The notes under the pieces: model-generated
Databases searched by the model: none
What the model was told of the DNA's origin: nothing
The model's input: only the letters and a program-made list of their open reading frames with translations
Program-made: the position numbers and the translations under genes
Source of the DNA: Acetatifactor aquisgranensis
GTDB lineage: Bacteria > Bacillota > Clostridia > Lachnospirales > Lachnospiraceae
Length of the DNA: 64,000 nt
Assembly (NCBI RefSeq): GCF_943193215.1
Contig: NZ_CALPDH010000001.1
Span: 280,055 to 344,054 of the forward strand
Direction: 5' to 3'
Shown here: positions 16,357 through 24,758 of the stretch, in pieces
How positions within the stretch are numbered: the first letter of the stretch is position 1
Layout: each line of letters opens with the position of its first letter

Positions 16357-16688
16357 TATATTTCGCTGACATGGTGCCGGCTGCGGCAGGGGAAATGGAT
16401 CCTTACGGGGATCCGGCCATGGAGCTCAAGCTGTCGGATGCGGTCTTCGCGGAACTGAGGTCCGTCAGCCAGAGCGAGTTCTACCAGGCGCAGACAGCCG
16501 GGAAGAAGCCGGAAGTGAAGTTCAAGCTGACCGACTATATGGACTACCAGGGGCAGAGGTACCTGATCCATGAGGGGATCCGGTACGTCATCCTGAGGAC
16601 GTACCGTACCGCCAGCAACGAACTGGAGATTACATGTTATGGAGGTGTGAGGGATGCCGCTGCCGCCGTCAGTGACGAGGGTGACTAA
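16341..16688 (+). CDS. Head closure protein (SPP1 gp16-like)
   Basis: The 115-residue beta-rich protein (FKLTDYMDYQGQRYLIHEGI and the VILRTYR strand) has the size and pattern of head-closure proteins that seal the connector. Assignment rests mainly on order between connector and tail-completion genes. It overlaps both neighbours. Confidence 0.7.
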   Translation: MRDEVIYFADMVPAAAGEMDPYGDPAMELKLSDAVFAELRSVSQSEFYQAQTAGKKPEVKFKLTDYMDYQGQRYLIHEGIRYVILRTYRTASNELEITCYGGVRDAAAAVSDEGD

Positions 16689-17115
16689 GGATGGGCTGAA
16701 AATCGTATCGAACGTGGACAGGTGCGCCTATACCATAAGGGAGCTGACCCGGGCGGCCCTCAGGGACGTGGGCAAGTATGTCTGCATCACGTCCAACAAG
16801 GCCGCACAGAAGCTGTACCACAACAGCATGAAAAAGTCCAGGCGCGTCAGGGGCTCCAAGGGGGCCTTCCAATACTGGGCCAGGAAGAAGGAGGGGGACC
16901 TGCTGGTGGGGATCAAGCATGGGACATGGTACGGCACGGAGCAGGAGCTGGGCTCCAGCAGGATGAGGAAGCACGGAATCCTGACAGGCGCCGTACAGGA
17001 CAATGTCCCGGACATCATCAGGATAGAGAGCCAGTACCTGTCGGCCCTGGAGGATGAGGCCAGGGCCCTGGCGCTGATCAGCGATGAGGAGTACCAGGGA
17101 GGCGGTGAGGACTGA
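16654..17115 (+). CDS. Tail completion protein (HK97 gp10-like)
   Basis: The 153-residue basic protein has ELTRAALRDVGKYV followed by KKSRRVRGSKGAFQYW and GTWYGTEQELGSSRM, the pattern of HK97 gp10-type tail-completion proteins. It overlaps the previous gene by 35 bases and the next by one. Confidence 0.8.
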   Translation: MPLPPSVTRVTKDGLKIVSNVDRCAYTIRELTRAALRDVGKYVCITSNKAAQKLYHNSMKKSRRVRGSKGAFQYWARKKEGDLLVGIKHGTWYGTEQELGSSRMRKHGILTGAVQDNVPDIIRIESQYLSALEDEARALALISDEEYQGGGED

Positions 17116-17465
17116 TGGAGGGCCTTGGGAAGGCGCTGGAGGACCTGACCGGAGCATACCGCGAGGAGGCCCCGGAGGATGCGGCATACCCGTACCTGGT
17201 CTTTTCTGCCAGGAGGCTTACGGAGGAGGGCGGAGGGCAGGTGTATGCCCTGGAAGTCAGCGCATGGGACCAGCATCCGTACTACTCCAGGGCCGAGGGC
17301 ATGATGGACATGCTGGAAAGGAAGTTGCACCGGTGCAACTATATGGCAGGAGGGCGCCTGATAAGGATATTCAAAGGGGCGCGGCAGAACGTCCCCGATC
17401 CGGACAGGACGATCAAGCGGGTGAGGGAGCAATTCGGGATGCATGTCTATGAAATGGAGGAATGA
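17115..17465 (+). CDS. Tail terminator-type protein
   Basis: This 116-residue protein sits in the tail-terminator slot between tail completion and tail tube genes and has the mixed beta/alpha content of that group (YPYLVFSARRL, VYALEVSAWDQHPYYS). The 16-bp palindrome at 17324 lies within the gene and encodes LHRCN; relative to the family pattern these residues sit in a helix-strand turn, so the element is tolerated rather than required. Confidence 0.7.
   Translation: MEGLGKALEDLTGAYREEAPEDAAYPYLVFSARRLTEEGGGQVYALEVSAWDQHPYYSRAEGMMDMLERKLHRCNYMAGGRLIRIFKGARQNVPDPDRTIKRVREQFGMHVYEMEE
17324..17339. promoter_or_regulatory. 16-bp perfect palindrome, copy 4 (intragenic)
   Basis: GTTGCACCGGTGCAAC inside the tail-terminator gene, 9 kb from the nearest other copy. 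An intragenic copy is hard to explain as a classical promoter operator. Confidence 0.6.
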
Positions 17466-17466
17466 G

Positions 17467-18135
17467 ATGGGAAAGAAAAAGCGGTCATATTCAGGATATA
17501 CGAAGAAGACGGTGGAGAACCTGCTGCTGGATGCAGGGGCGTTCTTCAAGAACTTCACATACGAGGAGGGCGGTACGTCCAACGACACGTTCGATTCCGC
17601 CGTGAAGGCCGGGAAGCTGATAGGGGCCACCAAAGGAGGCGGGGAGTTCTCCGCCGTGGCCACGATCAGGCAGATCGAGGTGGACGGCGTGAAAGGGCGC
17701 GCGAAAGGGCTGGAGACTCTCGACTTCTGGGATGTGTATCTGAAAGCGACGGTGCTGGAGACCACGGCGGAATCCATCAGGACGGCACTGGGGGCGGCTA
17801 CCGTGGATACCGAGTCCGATGAGAGATATGACGTGATTACAGGGAACTCGGCCATAGACCTGGAGGACTACCTGGACAACGTGACATGGGTCGGTACCCT
17901 GAGCGGCAGCAACGAGCCGGTCATCATCCAGGTCTTCAATGGGCTGAACACGGAGGGGCTGAAGCTGACCGTGCAGGACAAGAACGAGGCCACGATACCG
18001 ATGACGTTCTATGGCCATTATACGGATGACGACCTGGACAGCCCACCGTTCAAGGTGCTGTACCCGAAGAAGCCGCAGGGGGGACAGGCTGGTGAGGATG
18101 GCGGTGAGACCACGGAAGGAGGTGCTGGAGCTTGA
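17467..18135 (+). CDS. Major tail tube protein
   Basis: The start is ATG 17467, one base after the previous stop. The 222-residue protein has a beta-rich tube fold (GGGEFSAVATIRQIEVDGV, TVLETTAESIRTALG) and a Gly/Glu-rich C-terminal tail from about residue 200. Family and order identify it as the siphovirus tail tube subunit. Confidence 0.85.
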   Translation: MGKKKRSYSGYTKKTVENLLLDAGAFFKNFTYEEGGTSNDTFDSAVKAGKLIGATKGGGEFSAVATIRQIEVDGVKGRAKGLETLDFWDVYLKATVLETTAESIRTALGAATVDTESDERYDVITGNSAIDLEDYLDNVTWVGTLSGSNEPVIIQVFNGLNTEGLKLTVQDKNEATIPMTFYGHYTDDDLDSPPFKVLYPKKPQGGQAGEDGGETTEGGAGA

Positions 18136-18500
18136 GGAAGATAAATACAGGGGACGTGTTCAAGATGGCGCGTCTGTTGAAGAATGCGAACGTGATGGAT
18201 GCGGTCAAGGATGCCTATAAGGCATCCAAAAAGGAGGATGGGGCCAAAGAAGCCCATAAGGAAGGCCCGGACAAAGGGAGCATATGGGTGGACGCGGCCA
18301 TGAAGGTGCTGGCCTCCTGCACCAGCCAGCAGGCGGAGGAGCAGTTCTATGACCTGATGGCCGGCATCTGCGAGAACAAGCCGGAGGACATCAGGGATCG
18401 CCCGCTGGACGGCCTCATGGAGGACATCAGGCGGATATGCCAGGAGAACAACGTGGCAAATTTTTTGCGCTCAGCGTCCGATTTTGCCGAGAAGCTGTAA
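18132..18500 (+). CDS. Tail assembly chaperone, G-type product
   Basis: The frame starts at TTG 18132, overlapping the tube gene stop, and ends at TAA 18500 (122 aa). It is the small helical chaperone (QQAEEQFYDLMAGICEN) always found just before the tape measure. Ribosomes that do not shift make only this product. Confidence 0.8.
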   Translation: MRKINTGDVFKMARLLKNANVMDAVKDAYKASKKEDGAKEAHKEGPDKGSIWVDAAMKVLASCTSQQAEEQFYDLMAGICENKPEDIRDRPLDGLMEDIRRICQENNVANFLRSASDFAEKL

Positions 18501-18769
18501 GGCTGGAGGACCTGGTGTACCGGCGGTACGGGGGCGGCGCGGTCAGCGTCCTGGCCATGCCGTTCGAGGATGGGTGCGAGCTGGTATGCCATGCATCGGA
18601 TGCCGAAGAGGAGGACAGGCTCTTCCTGCGGTGGGCAGCCATGTACCAGGAGAGCATGGGGTTCGAGGAGTTCAAGGCAGAGCTTTCCGCTGGACATGGT
18701 GCCCAGGAGGCCGGGGATGGACGGTCTGCAGCGGAGATCCTGGAGGGCGTGAAAGGGATAATTGGGTGA
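18132..18769 (+). CDS. Tail assembly chaperone, GT-type product by programmed -1 frameshift
   Basis: A second frame with no start signal of its own overlaps the end of the G-type gene and runs to 18769. It is in the -1 phase, and the two frames meet at A-AAT-TTT-TTG (18458-18467). After the slip the protein reads NNVANF then FALSVRFCREAVRLED, giving about 211 residues. The coupled G/GT pair with a slippery heptamer is the lambda arrangement conserved in siphophages; the long product bridges tape measure and tail tube. Confidence 0.85.
18458..18467 (+). promoter_or_regulatory. -1 ribosomal slippery site
   Basis: The bases AAATTTTTTG are read in the G frame as (A)AA-T TT-T TT-G. Both tRNAs can re-pair after a one-base backward slip (AAT to AAA, TTT to TTT). 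Confidence 0.8.
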
Positions 18770-18774
18770 CATAG

Positions 18775-21468
18775 ATGGAGCTGTTTAAGCTGTTCGGGTC
18801 GATTTTCATAGATACGGATGCCGCGGAGAAGAGCATGCAGAAGGTGGAGGATGCCGCGGAAAAGCTGGGCTCGAAGCTGCAGAAGTATGGGGATGGCATC
18901 TCCGACTTAGGCGGGAAGCTGACGAAGACGGTCACGGCGGGCGTGACGGCCCTCGGCACCGCCTCGGTGATGTCCGCCTCGTCATTCGAGGACGCCATGG
19001 CGAAGGTCTCCACGATTGCGGACGAATCCGAGATGTCTATGGACGACATGCGGGCCGCCATCCTCGGGCTGTCCGACCAGACGGGCATCAGCGCCGTGGC
19101 CATAGCCGAAGATGTCTACAATGCTATTTCTGCAGGGCAGAAGACGGCGGATGCGGTCAACTTCGTCAGCAATTCCACGAAGCTGGCCCGGGCTGGGTTC
19201 GCTGAGACGGGCCAGTCGCTGGACGTGCTCACCACCATCATGAATGCCTACGGCATGGAGGCAGAGGACGTGACCAGGGTCTCCGATGTCCTGATACAGA
19301 CGCAGAACCTGGGCAAGACGACAGTGGCGGACCTGTCCTCTTCCATGGGCAAGGTGATACCCACGGCGAAGTCCTATAACGTGTCCCTGGAGCAGGTGGC
19401 TTCCGCGTATACGATCACGACAGCCAAGGGCATTGCCACGGCAGAGTCCACCACGTACATCAATTCCATGCTCAATGAGCTGGGCAAGAGCGGGACGAAG
19501 GTATCGGATGTCCTGAAGGAGAAGACAGGGAGATCCTTTGCGGAGCTGATGGACGAGGGGTATTCCCTTGGGGACTGCCTGGAAATCGTAGATGAAGCGG
19601 CCAAGGAACAGAACCTTGCGTTCAACGATATGTGGGGGAGCGCAGAGGCAGCAAAGGCCGGGGTCACCCTGCTGGGGGAGAGCGCGGAGGTGTTCAACAG
19701 CAGGCTGGCAGAGATGAACGATGTGACCGGCTCCACCGAGACGGCATTCGGGAAGCTGGAGACCACATCGTTCAAGGCGCAGAAAGCCATGAACGAGGCC
19801 AGGAACGTGCTGGTGGACTTAGGCGGCACCATCATCGAGATGCTCGTCCCATATTTAGAAAAAGGCGCGGAGAAGGTGCACGAGTTCGCGGAGTGGTTCA
19901 AGGGGCTGGATGACGGCACGAAGGAGCTCATTGTCAAGATTGGGCTGCTGGTGGCAGCTGCCGGCCCGCTGCTGACTGTCTTCGGGAAAGGCGTCTCTGT
20001 GATAGGCAACGTCATATCCATCGGCGGGAAACTGTCCGGAGGGATCAGCGGCATCATGAAGATAGGAGGAGGCCTGGCCACAGGAGTGGTGAAAGTGATA
20101 GGGCTGTTCAGTGGCGCAGCATCTTTCATCGGGACGACATTGGTTCCCGCCATAGCTTCAATAGGGGCTCCTGTGCTGGCTGTAATCGGCGTGGTCACTG
20201 CCCTGGTGGCAGCAGGCGTGGCACTGTACAAGAACTGGGACGAGATATGCCAATGGGCAGGCGAGGCATGGGGGGCAATCAAGGACACTGTAGGTGGTGC
20301 GGTTGACGGAATCAAGGGATTCTTTTCTGACCTGAAAGAGAAAGCCTCGGCCAAGTTCCATGAGCTGACGGAAACGGTCGGCAGCAAGGCAGAGGAGCTG
20401 AAGGAGAAAGCGGTCAGCAGATTTGGAGAATTGAAGGATAAAGCATTTGAGAAGATATCATCCCTAAAAGATAAAGCAGTGGATAAGTTTGAGGAGCTGA
20501 AAGAGGCGGCCACAGAAAAGGCATCATCTATGAGGGAAAGGGTAGTCTCTGGCGTGGAAGAAATGAAGGAGAATGCCTCCCGGAAGATATCAGAGATGAA
20601 GGAAAGAATCTCCATGGGCTTCCAGGAGATGAAGGAGCACGCCGCAGAAAAGTTCAGTGACCTAAAGGAAAGATGGTCGGATAAGTTCTCCGCGGCAAGG
20701 GAGAAGATGGTATCCGAGGCTGAGGAAATCAGGGAGAAGGTAGGGAGCAGTCTTTCCCAGCTGAGGGACAATGCGGTGGACAGGATATCGGACATCGCGC
20801 AGAGGGCAGAGTCGGGCTTCGGGAAGCTGAGGGAGAAAGGCTCTGAGGCGGTGGGCGCATTGAAGGAAAAGGTCTCGCGAGACTTTGAGAGCATAGAAAG
20901 GTTCGTGTTCAGGACATTCGAGGGATTCGGGGAGAAGATGTCGTCCATCTTTTCAGGCGCACAGGAGACCGTGAAAGGCATAGTGGACAAGATAAAAGGA
21001 TTCATGGAGTTTGATTGGAAACTGCCGAAGATTAAGCTGCCGCACTTCTCCGTGGAGTGGGACAAAGATGGCATGTTGGGGACGCTGGCCAGCAAGATGG
21101 GGCTGCCCGGCCTGCCCAAGCTTGGCGTGGAATGGTACAGGAAAGCTATGGACGCGCCGGTAATCATGGACAAGCCCACAGCGTTCGGCATCAACCGTTC
21201 CGGCCAGGTCATGGCAGGCGGGGAGGCTGGGAGCGAGGTGGTGTCCGGCACGGAGACGCTGATGGGGATGATTTCGGCAGCAGTCGCCGAGGAGAACACC
21301 CGGCTGTATGAGCTCCTGGAGGGGATATGCGGGCTCCTGGCAGAATACCTGCCGGGATGCGCCAGCAGGCAATTGGTGCTGGACACAGGGGCGCTGGTCG
21401 GGGAGCTGGCAGGGCCGTTGGATGAAGAACTGGGGTGGAAAAGGCATACGGATGGGAGGTGGAGATGA
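18775..21468 (+). CDS. Tape measure protein
   Basis: The 897-residue protein has the TP901-type tape measure N-terminus (SSFEDAMAKVSTIADESE, then LSDQTGISAVAIAEDVYNA), several hydrophobic segments around residues 385-485 that fit the membrane-inserting part, and residues about 515-720 made of roughly 11-residue repeats of the kind LKEKAVSRFGELKDKA, i.e. a long amphipathic helix. The C-terminal block (PKIKLPHFSVEW and SGTETLMGMISAAVA) is usual for clostridial siphophages. It sets tail length; at about 1.5 angstrom per residue the tail would be near 130 nm. Confidence 0.93.
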   Translation: MELFKLFGSIFIDTDAAEKSMQKVEDAAEKLGSKLQKYGDGISDLGGKLTKTVTAGVTALGTASVMSASSFEDAMAKVSTIADESEMSMDDMRAAILGLSDQTGISAVAIAEDVYNAISAGQKTADAVNFVSNSTKLARAGFAETGQSLDVLTTIMNAYGMEAEDVTRVSDVLIQTQNLGKTTVADLSSSMGKVIPTAKSYNVSLEQVASAYTITTAKGIATAESTTYINSMLNELGKSGTKVSDVLKEKTGRSFAELMDEGYSLGDCLEIVDEAAKEQNLAFNDMWGSAEAAKAGVTLLGESAEVFNSRLAEMNDVTGSTETAFGKLETTSFKAQKAMNEARNVLVDLGGTIIEMLVPYLEKGAEKVHEFAEWFKGLDDGTKELIVKIGLLVAAAGPLLTVFGKGVSVIGNVISIGGKLSGGISGIMKIGGGLATGVVKVIGLFSGAASFIGTTLVPAIASIGAPVLAVIGVVTALVAAGVALYKNWDEICQWAGEAWGAIKDTVGGAVDGIKGFFSDLKEKASAKFHELTETVGSKAEELKEKAVSRFGELKDKAFEKISSLKDKAVDKFEELKEAATEKASSMRERVVSGVEEMKENASRKISEMKERISMGFQEMKEHAAEKFSDLKERWSDKFSAAREKMVSEAEEIREKVGSSLSQLRDNAVDRISDIAQRAESGFGKLREKGSEAVGALKEKVSRDFESIERFVFRTFEGFGEKMSSIFSGAQETVKGIVDKIKGFMEFDWKLPKIKLPHFSVEWDKDGMLGTLASKMGLPGLPKLGVEWYRKAMDAPVIMDKPTAFGINRSGQVMAGGEAGSEVVSGTETLMGMISAAVAEENTRLYELLEGICGLLAEYLPGCASRQLVLDTGALVGELAGPLDEELGWKRHTDGRWR

Positions 21469-22097
21469 TGTACGGTGCGGTGTTCGGCGACAGGTATTCC
21501 AGGGAGGACTACGGAGCCATCATGAATTATGCCAGGGTCATCCCGCCTGCCGTCAAGGAGGTCTACGTGGACATCGATGGAGGGGACTCCGCCATAGACC
21601 TGACGGAGGCCGTGGGCGGCGTGGCCTATGAGGACGCGAAGATAGAGTTCAAGTTCACGCTGTTCTCTGCGGACATGGCCGAACGGATGGAGAACGACCT
21701 CCATGGCAGGCGGATGGAGATCGTGCTGGAGCGGGAGCCGGACTACTTCTACGAGGGCAGGCTCTCCTGCACCAAGGTGGAGCAGGACGGCAGGCTGTAC
21801 GAGGCTTGCTTCACGGCCAGGGTGCATCCCTATAAGTACGAGAGGCGGGAGAGCGTCCGTGAGGAGAAGGTCTCAGGGGCGGAGAAGGAGGTGCTGCTGC
21901 AGAATGACAGGATGCCGGCCATGCCGAGGATACAGGTGGAGGGGAACGTCCAGCTGGTTTATGGCGGCGTCCGCTACAGGATGGGGCCAGGCACGTACCA
22001 GATGCCGGAGGTCACGCTGCAGGAAGGGCTGAACCGTATCCGCCTGTCCGGAAGCGGCAGGGTCAGGTTCTCCTACAGGAAAGGGAGGCTTGCATGA
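21465..22097 (+). CDS. Distal tail protein (Dit-like)
   Basis: ATG 21465 overlaps the tape measure stop. The 210-residue beta-rich protein (EFKFTLFSADMAERMENDLHG, then FYEGRLSCTKVEQDGRLYEA) has the size and N-domain pattern of Dit, the hub joining tail tube and baseplate. It precedes the Tal gene, as usual. Confidence 0.8.
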   Translation: MMYGAVFGDRYSREDYGAIMNYARVIPPAVKEVYVDIDGGDSAIDLTEAVGGVAYEDAKIEFKFTLFSADMAERMENDLHGRRMEIVLEREPDYFYEGRLSCTKVEQDGRLYEACFTARVHPYKYERRESVREEKVSGAEKEVLLQNDRMPAMPRIQVEGNVQLVYGGVRYRMGPGTYQMPEVTLQEGLNRIRLSGSGRVRFSYRKGRLA

Positions 22098-23839
22098 TCA
22101 TAATCAAGAGCGGGGAGAGAGTCATCTACCATCCGCTGCACCCGCAGCTGAAGCTGGTGGGGCCGAAGCTCACCCTGGAGGACAATGCGGCGGGCAGCCT
22201 GACGTTCAAGGTGTATGGGGACAACATGAACCAGGGGAGCATACGCAAGCTCTTCCCTCTGATTACCGTGTACAGGGACGGCACCCCCATTTTCAGGGGG
22301 CGGGCCATCAGGGACATGAAGGACTTCCGCAACGGCCGGTCGGTGGAAGTGGAGGGCCAGCTGGCGCTCTTCAACGATTCCTGCCTGGAGCCGTTCTCGT
22401 TCCAGGGCAGCCCTGAGGAGCTGTTCCGGATGATTGTGGAGAACCACAATGCGCAGGTGATGCCATGGCAGCGGCTCAAGGTGGGGAAGGTCACGGTCCG
22501 GGACAGCAACGACTATATCGTCCGGAGCAGCGAGGGGACGCTGGATACCTGGGCCGCGCTGAAGGAGAAGTGCTTCAGGTCGAGCCTGGGCGGTCACATC
22601 CGGATACGCTATGAGGATGACGGCGACTATGTGGACTGGCTGTCAGACTATGAAAAGGTCTCTGCCCAGAGCATCGCGTTTGCAAGGAACATCATCAGCC
22701 TGTCCCAGGAGTCAGACGCGTCTGAGACGTACACGGCGATCCGCCCGGTCGGGGCGGAAGTGGATGGGAAGAAGGTGGACATCTCCTCCGTGAATGGAGG
22801 GAGGACGTACCTGGTCAACGAGGAGAGGGCGGCGGAATGCGGCATCATCTTCGCCCCCGTGGAGGAGTCCGTGTGGGAGGACGTGACACTGCCGGAGAAC
22901 CTGCTGAAGAAAGCGAGGGAGCAGCTGTACGGCTCCATGGCGGCGCTGAGCGAGAGCTACGAGGTGAAGGCGGTGGACCTGCACCTGACGGATCCGGAAG
23001 TGGAGGCGCTGGACATCTGCGAGTATGTCCCGGTGGTGAGCAGGCCCCATGGCATCGATGGGAACTACCTGCTCACCAGGGCGGACATCTCCATAGCGTC
23101 CCCACAGGATTCCGTCTACCACCTGGGGGCCAGCAGGAGGGTGCTCAGCGGGATGGGAACCGGAGGTGGCGGGCAGCAGGAAGCCGTGCCGCAGAAGGTC
23201 AGCGCCCTGGAGAACGATGCCGGGTACATCTCAGAGGAGAAGGCGGGGGAGATGCTGGCGGAATACCCAAAAGAGGAGCGAGTCGAAGAAATCGTGAAGG
23301 AGGCGGTGACGCTGGTGCCTGCCGGGGAGGATGGGTTCTCGCCTACAATAGCCGAAAGCCCCGACAACACGGCGGATATGTACAGGCTTGACATCACGGA
23401 CAAGAATGGGAGCCGCACCACTCCGAACCTGAAAGGGGCAGACGGAATCAATGGCAGGGACGGCATGAATGGCTTCTCTCCTGTGATAGCCGAAAATCCA
23501 GAGAACACGGTGGATGTGTACAGGCTTGACATCACGGACAAGAATGGGAGCCGCACCACCCCAAACTTAAAGGGGGCGGATGGGGAGGGAACGGAAGCCC
23601 TTGGAGGCCTTGTGTTTGGGCAGGATTCGGAAGGGAATTGGGGGTACATTCCGCCGGGTGCAGATACAGTAATCCCTTTTAAGAAAGGCGGAGAAAGCGG
23701 AGGCGGCTCTGGTGTCGAGGTGAAAGGCTGGGCAAATCTTGCTAGATTTCACCCAGCGATTGCACTTGTAGGGATTTCTGCTGTTGATACAGAATCTATC
23801 ATTTTGGTCGGTTCTGCTTGGAAGAAGGTGAATGCATGA
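22094..23839 (+). CDS. Tail-associated protein (Tal / prophage tail endopeptidase-like)
   Basis: The 581-residue protein has a conserved N-terminal 370 residues (GPKLTLEDNAAGSLTFKVYG, VGAEVDGKKVDISSVNGG) of the Tal/gp27-like hub fold, then a linker and two tandem repeats of 46 residues, each with FSP.IAE.P and LDITDKNGSRTTPNLKG. A GNWGYIPPGADTVIPF block follows. The last 40 codons turn AT-rich, merging into the next gene. Hub trimers of this kind carry host-specific appendages. Confidence 0.82.
   Translation: MIIIKSGERVIYHPLHPQLKLVGPKLTLEDNAAGSLTFKVYGDNMNQGSIRKLFPLITVYRDGTPIFRGRAIRDMKDFRNGRSVEVEGQLALFNDSCLEPFSFQGSPEELFRMIVENHNAQVMPWQRLKVGKVTVRDSNDYIVRSSEGTLDTWAALKEKCFRSSLGGHIRIRYEDDGDYVDWLSDYEKVSAQSIAFARNIISLSQESDASETYTAIRPVGAEVDGKKVDISSVNGGRTYLVNEERAAECGIIFAPVEESVWEDVTLPENLLKKAREQLYGSMAALSESYEVKAVDLHLTDPEVEALDICEYVPVVSRPHGIDGNYLLTRADISIASPQDSVYHLGASRRVLSGMGTGGGGQQEAVPQKVSALENDAGYISEEKAGEMLAEYPKEERVEEIVKEAVTLVPAGEDGFSPTIAESPDNTADMYRLDITDKNGSRTTPNLKGADGINGRDGMNGFSPVIAENPENTVDVYRLDITDKNGSRTTPNLKGADGEGTEALGGLVFGQDSEGNWGYIPPGADTVIPFKKGGESGGGSGVEVKGWANLARFHPAIALVGISAVDTESIILVGSAWKKVNA
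23333..23584 (+). repeat. Tandem 138-bp repeat within the Tal gene
   Basis: Two copies begin at 23333 and 23471 (period 138 bases, 46 codons). The DNA is nearly identical through the GACATCACGGACAAG core, so the duplication is recent. Confidence 0.75.
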
Positions 23840-24633
23840 TAGTGAAGAAGACAGTCTCTTGTCCTGGGCTGAGTTATGAGGGCGTGACGACTCTTACAAT
23901 ATATTATGGCTTAGCGAACACATCGGCATATAAAAAGAATTATGTGGATTATTTAAGCAACGAAATTGTTGCTTTCTTGAAAGAGTGCGGGGTTTCGTCT
24001 GCGAGATATGAGGATTCGTTTGTATGGATTAATGGGGTTCCTATTGGGGTAAGGGTTGCCAATGCTTCTTCAAATAATTTTTCGATTTCGTATCCCTTCC
24101 TTATAAATAATGGTGGTGCGTTCGCTTGGCTCCAAGGAACCGGAAACACGGCAAGCTTTACGTTTAATCTTTACTTTGCGGGAAATTCGGAAACCTTTGT
24201 TTTTTCGATTAATGTTGGAAGTTATTGTTATCATGTATGGATTGTGAATGGCAGGAATGTTGCAAGAGGAACAAAGGCGGTTGGGCTTTTAATGGTTTTG
24301 GCCAATTCTTTGACATATGGTGCTCAGACTGCTATCTATCCCTATGACTTTGATTCGTCCGGTAACATAGAGGCTTTTGGTGGGGATGCCACGCAGTCGA
24401 CAAAATATGAGATACTGAAGCTCACATCGTCCTCGTTTGCGGCAGATTTCACGAGGTACAGGAAGTTCCCTTTGCGGCACCAGTTCTTGTCTTTTTTTGA
24501 GTTCGACAGCTATATCAATCCGGCTAACAGTGGGTACACAAATTCTACCGCTCCTGGCCCGAACCAGACGGTGCTGGAGATAGATGGAGAGCAGTATGTT
24601 CTTCTGCCTCTCCTGGACTTCGTGAAGATGTGA
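23836..24633 (+). CDS. Candidate receptor-binding / tail tip protein
   Basis: ATG 23836 overlaps the Tal stop. The 265-residue protein (begins MIVKKTVSCPGL, with aromatic beta-rich stretches such as FTFNLYFAGNSETFVFSINV) matches no family I know. It lies in the classical host-range position after Tal. Its DNA is markedly AT-richer than the flanking phage genes up to about 24380, a sign of modular exchange. A receptor-binding role is inference from position and composition. Confidence 0.55.
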   Translation: MIVKKTVSCPGLSYEGVTTLTIYYGLANTSAYKKNYVDYLSNEIVAFLKECGVSSARYEDSFVWINGVPIGVRVANASSNNFSISYPFLINNGGAFAWLQGTGNTASFTFNLYFAGNSETFVFSINVGSYCYHVWIVNGRNVARGTKAVGLLMVLANSLTYGAQTAIYPYDFDSSGNIEAFGGDATQSTKYEILKLTSSSFAADFTRYRKFPLRHQFLSFFEFDSYINPANSGYTNSTAPGPNQTVLEIDGEQYVLLPLLDFVKM

Positions 24634-24740
24634 TGAGCCGCTTATACGCAAGGTTGATATAGAACTTTTACAAGATAGGCGGCAAGAAGTACTGGTGCGG
24701 GCATACGTTCGGGTTTGTGGAGTGCAAGACAGAGATATAA
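24633..24740 (+). pseudogene. Small tail-region gene interrupted by an amber codon
   Basis: ATG 24633 overlaps the previous TGA, as an expressed gene would. The frame reads MSRLYARLI, then TAG at 24660-24662, then NFYKIGGKKYWCGHTFGFVE and six more residues to TAA. Both halves are protein-like and in the same frame, so a single CAG-to-TAG change would explain it. Readthrough is possible but other phage genes use TAG as a normal stop. Confidence 0.5.
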
Positions 24741-24758
24741 CGAAAAGGAGTTGAAGCT

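Noticed and set aside
19374..21827. An 817-codon minus-strand frame opposite the tape measure gene
   Set aside because: The composition (Ser/Pro/Thr runs) mirrors the reverse complement of the repetitive tape measure and shows no family pattern.
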